Of a stretch of 64,000 bases of DNA, positions 37,340-44,728 are shown one piece after another. The notes under the pieces are model-generated. The model ran no database searches and had not been told where the DNA came from. It worked only from the letters and a program-made list of their open reading frames with translations. Source of the DNA: Flavivirga eckloniae (lineage in GTDB: Bacteria; Bacteroidota; Bacteroidia; Flavobacteriales; Flavobacteriaceae); assembly GCF_002886045.1 (NCBI RefSeq), contig NZ_CP025791.1:496001-560000 (forward strand), written 5' to 3'. Numbering within the stretch: position 1 is the stretch's first letter; each line of letters begins with the position of its first letter. Made by a program: the position numbers and the translations under genes.

Positions 37340-40150
37340 TTAAAATTGAAATTTAAGAGAACTTATAAAAGTTCTTGGAGGAGACTCTGTTCCAAAGGCA
37401 AACCCTCCACTACTAAATCCATTTTGGTTTCCAATACCAGAGCCTGTAGTTTCAGGGTCAAACGATCCTGCGACCCAGTTAAATGGATTTGTTACAGTAA
37501 TACCAAAACTAACATTGGTAAATATTTTTAATTTATCGCCAAAATTATAAGAAACACCTATGTTTCTTATTTTAACAAAATCGCTGTCGAATGTAAAGTA
37601 ATTTACGTAATCGAAAGGTGAGGTTGTACCCACTAAATCCTCAGGAATACCTGTGTTATCGACTTTTCTTCTATGCCTTAGTAAAAAACTTAATTCAATA
37701 CTTTTACCTCCAAATTGGTAGTCGCCAGTGGTAAAGAAGTTAAAATCTTTCCATGTATAATTCAATCCGAAAGAACCAAAATTAGGGGCAAAGGTTTTTC
37801 CAAGTACTGAGTTTGGTGTAAAAGTATAAGTACCATCTCCATTAGGAGCAGCCACAGTACCTCTTAAATACCCTAAACTCTTACCTTCTTCAACCCATGA
37901 ACCAACAACATTAAACCCTCCTACAATAAATGGAGCTGCTCCACCTGTACTCTTTACTAAGTTATCATTGGTGTTATAAGAAGCAGAGATGTTTAAGTTA
38001 TGGTTTTCTGTTTGTAAAATATTTGTTTTTAAAGCAAATTCCCAACCTGTATTTTCGATTTCCCCTATATTTTGTACTTGGTTTAAAAGTCCAGAAGAAG
38101 GTGGTTGTGTTGGTGTAAATAAAGCATCTTCTGTAATAGCTTTGTAACGTGTGGCACTAATATTAAATCTATTATTTAAAAACCCTAATTCGAAACCAAA
38201 TTCTGTAGTTTTTACGGTTTCTGAAATTAAGTCTTTATTCCCTGGCTGATCAAATCGAAAAGCTGGAGCTCCTAAAAAGGATTCTAACCCAAAAGTCTTA
38301 TCCTGTGAAAAAGGTTCTGCAAAGTTTGTTGCTTCCCCATAGTTAGCTCGAAGTTTAATATTGGAGACTATATTGTGGAGGTTACTTCTCTTATAAAAAT
38401 CATGATCTGAAATGTTATAAGTAACACCCATTTTTGGTAAAAATAGTGCCGAAGTGTTATCTCCAGCCGATGTGTTTTTATCCAAACGTCCACCAAACTC
38501 TAAGAAAGCAACATTATAAACCCCCACATTTTCAAGAAAATACAATCCATAATTTGCATTTTCTAAAATAAAGTCGCTAGCTGTAATGGTTGGGAATGTG
38601 TTTATAGATTTTGTTCCATCTACACCTCCAGAGCCAACAACTCTAGTTTGTCTATCTGTAGTTCTAAAAAATTGACCTCCAAGGATTGTTACAAAAGAAA
38701 AATCGTTTATTTCTGCTCTGTGTGTAAAGTTTAAATCTGCTGTTACTATAAAAGAATTCCTTAAAACTCTAATAAAACTAGCTTGATCGGTAGTTCCTTC
38801 GGGCTCTGAATCTATTGCTATTAATAAAGCGTTTGTGTCGTTCTCTTCTTGAACCGTAGATCTGGTATCGATACCCACGGTAGCATTGGCTTGGAAGGAT
38901 TCATTAAAATCGTAGATAAATTTATTTGAAGCTGTAATACGATTTGTTACACTTGAGACATCAACCAAGCTACCAATTTTTCTGGCACGGTCTCTTTCTT
39001 CAATCCATTCTGCTTCAGACAGTTCATCTAAATTTCCTCTACCCCCACCTTCAAATGCCGAAAATCTCGAAAAACTTGTGTTAGCATTAAAATCTAAATT
39101 AGAGTCAAACCCAACATAAGAAAAAGACCCCTGATATTTAAATTTATCCGTTATCTGAGCTCCAAAACCAAAAGAGAAACTTCTTCTAATTTGTTCGTTT
39201 AAATCATTATACGAATCATCTTTGTATAAGCTTCCACCAAAATTATATGTTATTTTTTCAGAACCTCCATTAATACCTATTTTGTATTGTTGAATAATAC
39301 CAGGCTCAAAAATAGCTTCACTTGTTCTCTTGTATTTCAGGTAATCTTTTGTAGCACTTATAACACCTAATCTGCTTTCAAAGAAAACCCTAGCAACACC
39401 AGTCTTTCCTTTTTTCGTGATTATTTGAATAACCCCATTTGCAGCATCAGCTCCGTATAATGTTGTTGCTGCACCTCCTTTAATGTATTCAATTCTTTCT
39501 ATAGATTCCGTAGGAATATCTGCTAAAGCCGATACATCCGCGCCGCCCGTACCGATTCCTCGGTCTGGATTTGAATTTAGATTATCGACGCGAACACCAT
39601 CAACAATAATGACAGGGGTTGACGATGAATTTGCCGAAATTGGCCCTCGAGTTCTAATAATGGAGGCGGTTCCGGGTTGACCAGAACTTAATCGAATTTG
39701 AGCACTTGGTGTTGTAGATTGTAAGAGTTGATCTATTTGTGTAGCGGGAAGCCTATCAATCTCTTTTTCGGAAAGCACATCAACCGTAGTTGATAGTTTT
39801 CTTCTTTGAATACCAGAACCTTGTCCTGTTACAATAACCTCTTCTAGCGCTTGTGAATCTTCCTTCATGGTAACATTTACCATATTGGAAACTCCAACGG
39901 TAACTTCTTTAGTTAGATATCCTACAAAACTAAAAACAAGGGTGGCTCCTTCATTAGCTTTAATTGAATATTTACCGTCAAAATCTGCTGCTGTACCAGA
40001 ACTGGTACCTTTCACCAGAATAGTAGTTCCAGGTAACGGTAAGCCAGAATCGTCTATAACCGTACCTGAAATTGTCTTGTCTTGCGCAAATGCAAGTTGT
40101 ACTGCCAACGCTAGTAATAGCGTTAGAACACTGCTAAACTTTTTTTTCAT
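37340..40150 (-). CDS. SusC/RagA-family TonB-dependent outer-membrane transporter
   Basis: 936 residues. Signal peptide 1-22, then the carboxypeptidase-regulatory-like domain (ISGTVIDDSGLPLPGTTILVKG), a TonB-box region with LEEVIVTGQG, a plug domain (PVIIVDGVRVDNLNSNPD, IERIEYIKGGAATTLYGADAANGVI) and a 22-strand-type barrel ending in FISSLKFQF with a terminal Phe. It imports a bulky ligand with the SusD protein at 35908-37329. The control region upstream carries four 21-bp repeats. No anti-sigma or hybrid two-component regulator is adjacent. Confidence 0.95.
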   Translation of the reverse strand: MKKKFSSVLTLLLALAVQLAFAQDKTISGTVIDDSGLPLPGTTILVKGTSSGTAADFDGKYSIKANEGATLVFSFVGYLTKEVTVGVSNMVNVTMKEDSQALEEVIVTGQGSGIQRRKLSTTVDVLSEKEIDRLPATQIDQLLQSTTPSAQIRLSSGQPGTASIIRTRGPISANSSSTPVIIVDGVRVDNLNSNPDRGIGTGGADVSALADIPTESIERIEYIKGGAATTLYGADAANGVIQIITKKGKTGVARVFFESRLGVISATKDYLKYKRTSEAIFEPGIIQQYKIGINGGSEKITYNFGGSLYKDDSYNDLNEQIRRSFSFGFGAQITDKFKYQGSFSYVGFDSNLDFNANTSFSRFSAFEGGGRGNLDELSEAEWIEERDRARKIGSLVDVSSVTNRITASNKFIYDFNESFQANATVGIDTRSTVQEENDTNALLIAIDSEPEGTTDQASFIRVLRNSFIVTADLNFTHRAEINDFSFVTILGGQFFRTTDRQTRVVGSGGVDGTKSINTFPTITASDFILENANYGLYFLENVGVYNVAFLEFGGRLDKNTSAGDNTSALFLPKMGVTYNISDHDFYKRSNLHNIVSNIKLRANYGEATNFAEPFSQDKTFGLESFLGAPAFRFDQPGNKDLISETVKTTEFGFELGFLNNRFNISATRYKAITEDALFTPTQPPSSGLLNQVQNIGEIENTGWEFALKTNILQTENHNLNISASYNTNDNLVKSTGGAAPFIVGGFNVVGSWVEEGKSLGYLRGTVAAPNGDGTYTFTPNSVLGKTFAPNFGSFGLNYTWKDFNFFTTGDYQFGGKSIELSFLLRHRRKVDNTGIPEDLVGTTSPFDYVNYFTFDSDFVKIRNIGVSYNFGDKLKIFTNVSFGITVTNPFNWVAGSFDPETTGSGIGNQNGFSSGGFAFGTESPPRTFISSLKFQF

Positions 40151-40196
40151 TTTATAATTATTTTGAATTAGTCACTAATAAGTTCGGGGACAAAAC

Positions 40197-40280
40197 TTAC
40201 TTTAAAAGGATAACAGGTTGTATTAAAAGGATTTAGATTTGTATTAAAAGGATAAAGTCTTGTATCGGAAGAATTTATTA
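40197..40280. repeat. Four phased 21-bp direct repeats upstream of susC
   Basis: Units at 40197-40217, 40218-40238, 40239-40259 and 40260-40280. The two central ones are TTGTATTAAAAGGAT plus six variable bases; the outer ones match at TTaCTTTAAAAGGAT and TTGTATcggaAGaAT. A 21-bp period is two helical turns, so copies face the same side of the DNA. They lie 47-130 bp upstream of the susC ATG and are candidate regulator binding sites. Confidence 0.75.
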
Positions 40281-40362
40281 AAATACATAGTGTTTTCTGA
40301 TGTGTTGAAGTATTGAAATGAGAGTCTTTTAATTTAAAAACTAGTTGAGGCAAGAAATCCCC

Positions 40363-40471
40363 AAGTTAGCGCGGGCATCTTGCTCGTGCCGTTAAAGATT
40401 TGCTTTAAAATATTAAAATATAACTATCTCTCGATCATACCTTCACGAGCAAGATACTCGCATCAGCAAAG
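40363..40471. repeat. REP-like hairpin element, copy 1
   Basis: Inverted arms GCGGGCATCTTGCTCGTG and CACGAGCAAGATACTCGC bound about 65 bp of AT-rich loop containing GCCGTTAAAGATTTGC. The same element, with longer arms, lies next to the REP-associated transposase at 47497-47603. It is preceded by TTTAAAAACTAGT, which also precedes the other copy at a greater distance. Confidence 0.8.
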
Positions 40472-40857
40472 GAAACTCTAACTCTATTAAAAAACTTTTT
40501 TTGACATATATAAACTAAAGTATTATTTTTTTTAATTTATATACCACCCTTATTTATTTTTTGTTGTGTTAATTAATTGACATAAGCTGTTTCAAACATA
40601 AAAAATGCCTGAGTATAAAGAACGAAATTCTTGACAAAACAACTATTAATCAAGAAAATAAATAATCGAAAACAGTAACTAGGAGAGTTATTTCATTTTT
40701 TACTATTTCTGATAAGTTGTTTTCAAAAATGAGATCATTTTTACGTAAAAAAATTACACAATTCTTACAAAAAAACCATTTTTATTATATTTTTATTATA
40801 TTTTTACACTTTTTTATAGTTATATGATTATTTTCGCAGTATTAAAACACCAAATAA
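40472..40857. other. AT-rich gene-free region before the membrane protein gene
   Basis: About 390 bp, with T-rich direct repeats (TTTTATTATATTTTTATTATATTTTTA, near 40778-40806) and no coding frame. It is probably the promoter region of the plus-strand gene that starts at 40858. Together with the two repeat blocks on its left it forms the 707-bp gap after susC. Confidence 0.5.
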
Positions 40858-42804
40858 ATGAATAGAATTTATAATATACTTAGTCAATTGTTATTACTAT
40901 ATATAGGTCTAATATTTTTTTTAGAAAAATTTAAAATGGGTGTTCTAAAAATAAAACCATATGGATGGTATTTTTCAAATCGTACTTTACAATTTTCTAG
41001 ACTCATTACAAACACTTCAGTATTACCAAGTTTATTTATAGGTGTAATTACAATATGGTTGTCGGTTTATGTATCCAAAAATGAAGGTAATATTGTACAT
41101 TTACCGTATGATTTCATGCTAGAAGTAAATCAATTCAATTGGATAACATTAATAATACTTTTCATAATAGCCGTTATTGGTGGCAGATACTTTTTCAAAA
41201 AACAAACCCCTGAACAATATTCCCAGTTTAGTATAGATGGTCGTGAAGCAAAAGATGCGTTAATGTACACTTCGTATTTAATATGGAAAGAATGTGCTTT
41301 TGTAAAATCGCATAGAAACTTATATTCTAAATTAGATGCCCTTATAAATGCAAAAGGGGTCGTTAATGTTTCTAAATGGAAAGCTTCAACTATAATATAC
41401 GTTAGGGCTTTTAACAAATCTGTTGATAAAAGATTAGAAAATCAAGAAATAATTAGATATGCTTTAGAGAGACTCTCTAACTCTCTTAATATTCCTATTG
41501 TTAGATTAAGCGACTATTTTTTTCAATTTAATCCACATATTTTTACTTCAGAATTCAGAAGAGTTTCCAATGCTTTAGAAGAAATATGTCTTACAAGAAA
41601 AGATACTGCATCTAACAATTGTAATATACAAGAAAAACGAGCTTCAAAAGTTAAAGATTTCTTTGATATTATTCTGATGTTAAAAGGTTTCCAAGAAAGT
41701 ATTATTAAACACTCTGATTTACATAATTTTATCATTGGTATGTCTGATACTAATGGAGCCTCTAGTGCATTAAGAACTTATGCGTTAGGATTTAATACAA
41801 TCCTAAATTCTAATGGAAATGATAATGATAAATTTGATAAAATAAAATTTCTCTTTCATAAAAGGAGAATGTACCCAGGATTTGACACCCATATTTCGTT
41901 GATGAATTTGGCTCGATTAGAAGATTTAAATACAGCTACTAACAACACAAAAGTAGAAGCCTCATTAAAAAAAATATATTCATTAAATTCAACCAAATTA
42001 AAAGCGACAGATGAAAACGCAGAAATATCAAAGGAATTGGGGAATATAATGTCGATCGTTGATGAGTATATTTCTCTTCAAAGGAGAAACTTATGCATTA
42101 ATTTTAAAAAGTATATAAAACGAGAGTTTCTTGATAGCGAAACTCCTAATCACAGAGGGAAAATAGTGTTTTTAACTCAAGGTTTTAGTACTGTTGTAAA
42201 CTCTACGATTATTTCTGTTTTAAGAGATTTTAAAAAAGAAAAAGTTTTAGAAAAAATAGACTTCAGGATTTTTCTTTTAGTTGATGATGAAGATGTAAAA
42301 AACAACTTTGAAAAAACGAGATATGTAAGATACAATTTCAAAATGAACCCGAACCTTCTAAAAGATTTAGGAGGTCAAGTTATGGTCAAGGCAGGTAATT
42401 TCGATTGGCTCAGTAAAAGATATGATAAAGAAGAAAATAGAATTCTTATGCTTTCAGGGGCTGAGTTTTTTCAAGAAGATACACGTGAAAAATTTGGTTA
42501 CAGACTTATAAATAATGAGAAAAGTGAAGACGTGATAGAGGAAGAAATGAAAAAGCTTAATAATAATATTTATAGACATATTATTCTTGCAGAAGATTAC
42601 AAAAAGTTCGATCGCAACATTAGTGATCAAGAAGTATATAAAGATGCACTAAGTAGAGACCATCTAGAGTATCTTAATCTTTATAAGTGGCGTGAAGACA
42701 GGGTTATTATTACTGGAACAAAAATTCACGAAAAACAAATATCAAGAGATTCCTACGCTTCCACTAGTAAAAAAACCAGTGGAAACAAGAGTAAGCCTGA
42801 GTAA
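40858..42804 (+). CDS. Unrecognised membrane-anchored protein with a Rossmann-like C-terminal domain
   Basis: 648 residues, no family recognised. Two N-terminal transmembrane helices (about 47-67, LPSLFIGVITIWLSVYVSK, and 90-109, WITLIILFIIAVIGGRYFF), then a cytoplasmic helical region (about 130-430). The C-terminal domain (about 430-630) reads GKIVFLTQGFSTVVNSTIISVL, then IDFRIFLLVDDED and NRILMLSGAEFF, an alternating strand-helix pattern reminiscent of ISOCOT folds (eIF2B/DeoR effector type). The last 15 residues are Ser/Lys-rich and lie in DNA that resembles the ACTAGTGGAGACAAGAGTAAG repeat at 47376. Strong AT bias. Accessory gene between repeats. Confidence 0.75.
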   Translation: MNRIYNILSQLLLLYIGLIFFLEKFKMGVLKIKPYGWYFSNRTLQFSRLITNTSVLPSLFIGVITIWLSVYVSKNEGNIVHLPYDFMLEVNQFNWITLIILFIIAVIGGRYFFKKQTPEQYSQFSIDGREAKDALMYTSYLIWKECAFVKSHRNLYSKLDALINAKGVVNVSKWKASTIIYVRAFNKSVDKRLENQEIIRYALERLSNSLNIPIVRLSDYFFQFNPHIFTSEFRRVSNALEEICLTRKDTASNNCNIQEKRASKVKDFFDIILMLKGFQESIIKHSDLHNFIIGMSDTNGASSALRTYALGFNTILNSNGNDNDKFDKIKFLFHKRRMYPGFDTHISLMNLARLEDLNTATNNTKVEASLKKIYSLNSTKLKATDENAEISKELGNIMSIVDEYISLQRRNLCINFKKYIKREFLDSETPNHRGKIVFLTQGFSTVVNSTIISVLRDFKKEKVLEKIDFRIFLLVDDEDVKNNFEKTRYVRYNFKMNPNLLKDLGGQVMVKAGNFDWLSKRYDKEENRILMLSGAEFFQEDTREKFGYRLINNEKSEDVIEEEMKKLNNNIYRHIILAEDYKKFDRNISDQEVYKDALSRDHLEYLNLYKWREDRVIITGTKIHEKQISRDSYASTSKKTSGNKSKPE

Positions 42805-42816
42805 ATATCCCCGCTC

Positions 42817-42837
42817 TGCGAAGTCTGTGACTTCGTA
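42817..42837 (+). terminator. Hairpin after the membrane protein gene
   Basis: TGCGAAGTC-TGT-GACTTCGTA, 12 bp after the stop. No T run; possible terminator or a further dispersed palindrome. Confidence 0.5.
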
Positions 42838-42887
42838 GAAATATATTAACTTATTTATTAAGAGATTCCTGCCTACGCAGGAATTCA

Positions 42888-43584
42888 TCACCCCAACCAC
42901 CCCTCACGATCCAAACTCCTATATTGAATAGCCTCACTAATATGAGAACCATTAACTTCTTCTACACCTTCTAAATCTGCAATCGTCCTAGAAACTTTCA
43001 AAATACGATCATAGGCCCGAGCAGAAAGATTTAAACGCTCCATAGTAGTTTTTGACAGTCAACAAACAATACTTCCGAATCTGCTTCGTATTCATCTACG
43101 TATTATAATGTACAACACCAGAGTCAGAGAAACGATGGGTTTGAATCTCTCTAGCTTCTGTAACCGCTTTCTAATATCTACAGAGGATTCACCTTTTCTA
43201 TCATCAGATAATTTATCAAAGGGTACAGGTGTTACTTCAATATGAATATCAATTCGATCCAATAATGAACCAGAAGTCTTACTCAAATACCGTTGCATTT
43301 CCGCAGGACTTAAAGTAACCGGCGCATTGGGGTCATTAAAGTAACCACCCGGGCTCGGATTCATACTCGCTACCAACATAAACGACGATGGATAAGTCAC
43401 CGTAAACTTCGCACGAGAAATAGTCACTTCCCTATCTTCCAACGGTTGTCTCAACACTTCTAAAACCCCACGCTTAAATTCGGGTAATTCATCTAAAAAC
43501 AAAACACCATTATGAGATAAAGAAATCTCTCCCGGTTGAGAAAATTCTCCGCCGCCTACAAGTGCTACATCGCTTATGGTGTGT
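42888..43584 (-). pseudogene. Decayed 3' half of yifB (second copy)
   Basis: Aligns by eye with the 3' part of the intact yifB (48287 to about 49000), including the stop codon and the downstream ATTCCTGCC...GGAATTCATC flank. The open part reads [34 protein letters not shown] and [17 protein letters not shown]. Near 43060 about 21 bp are missing, and one base is missing in the AACCGCTTTC segment (AACCCGCTTTC in the intact gene), breaking the frame twice. Homology stops at about 43584, in the middle of the AAA domain, so the Walker A part is absent. Base differences throughout show this is not a recent duplication. Confidence 0.88.
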
Positions 43585-43585
43585 T

Positions 43586-44008
43586 GCCATTTGTAACATT
43601 CAACTCAAGGCTGAAAAGCCGAGCTTGTTGCCTTTTCTAGACGAAACCGACCATTCACTCGGAGCGGAGTTAAAAAGGCGGCGTTTAGCCCTAGAATGGA
43701 TACAGGAATACACAGCACAGCACTTTCAAGTACTAAAAGATTCTTATTAAAAGTGGGAATGGAATCAAATAAGTCCTCATACAAAAAATAGGAAAAAAGT
43801 GAATTGTTTTTTAGGGTTTAACTATTGGGATGATAAAATAAATTCACTTGCAAATAGGGTTTTAATTTACCGTATTGAACATAGTCTTACAATAACAGAA
43901 TTGTCTGAACAAATTGGTGTCAGTAATGGAATTATTGAACGAGTTGAAAAATCTAAAATATTAGTTTCTCAAAAGATGATTAAAAGAATTGAAGAGTATA
44001 TTATATAA
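43586..44008 (+). pseudogene. XRE-type two-HTH regulator, truncated start and internal stop
   Basis: One frame reads [39 protein letters not shown], then TAA at 43748-43750, and goes on in the same frame KWEWNQISPHTKNRKK, FLGFNYWDDKINSLANRVLIYRIEH and ELSEQIGVSNGIIERVEKSK to a stop at 44008. This matches the Bacteroidetes regulator layout of two successive XRE helix-turn-helix units joined by FLGYxPF. The TAA sits where SYQKWE would be expected. The N-terminus begins exactly where the yifB homology ends and has no own ATG, so it was probably cut by the same rearrangement. Confidence 0.7.
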
Positions 44009-44728
44009 CCATTTTTCTACTTTAATCTCTCAACTAACTGTCCAGTTTTTTGTTGCAAGTCCAGCTTTGCAATGCGTCGAAGAATATACAGAAGTACAGG
44101 TTATTATTTGTAAAGATAATGAGAGTATTACCATTAATAATATTGATAAGGTTATTAGAAATTTAACAGAGAAATAGCTTTGGTTGCTATTATATGTCAT
44201 TAGGGAATTTATCAAAAATTTTTAGCAAATTTTCTCTTTTTTCAACGCCCACAACATTTAGGTAAATTTATGTTGTTTCCAATGTGGCATCAAGCCATTT
44301 CTTTACCATAGTAATAAGAACTTTTGTAACCGCATGAACGGCAAAATCATGACGAAGCCCTCTGGCGCAACTTTGAATACTTGTTATTTTTGCACGGAAC
44401 ATAACATGCTTAACATAACGGGATTCAGAGCGCAGAGAGAACCGCTACAAACATTTCTCAAGACCATGAAACCATATATAATGCTATCTATAAGTGAATT
44501 AAAGTAAAAAATCCGTTAGAGTTAAATTTTTATCCCTTAGAGATATACAGAGGACAAATATTATCTATTCCTTTAGTATATCAAAAAAACATGATATGAT
44601 ACGCTCTAAAATAGTCTATGAAGATGTCATCAAGAGATTGTTGACTATTCTGAAATTGTATCTCTTTTACACACATAGATATTATTAAAACCTAAATATT
44701 AACTCAATTTAAATAACCCTTGGAACCA
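44009..44728. other. Gene-free stretch with a minus-strand coding-like relic
   Basis: 720 bp. On the minus strand 44268-44444 one frame lacks a start but reads SIQSCARGLRHDFAVHAVT followed by KVLITMVKKWLDATLETT and a stop, preserved enough to look like a gene end. A dyad (CAACAT...ATGTTG, about 44251-44276) surrounds its stop. Between 44450 and 44700 I see nothing beyond the promoter area of the M14 gene. Confidence 0.4.

Noticed and set aside
40168-40353. 61-codon minus-strand frame before susC
   Set aside because: The NPFNT-type repetition comes from the 21-bp DNA repeats; there is no domain, signal or conserved start.
43989-44177. 62-codon plus-strand frame after the XRE relic
   Set aside because: No ribosome binding site or family pattern; it overlaps the end of the regulator relic and is probably decayed DNA.
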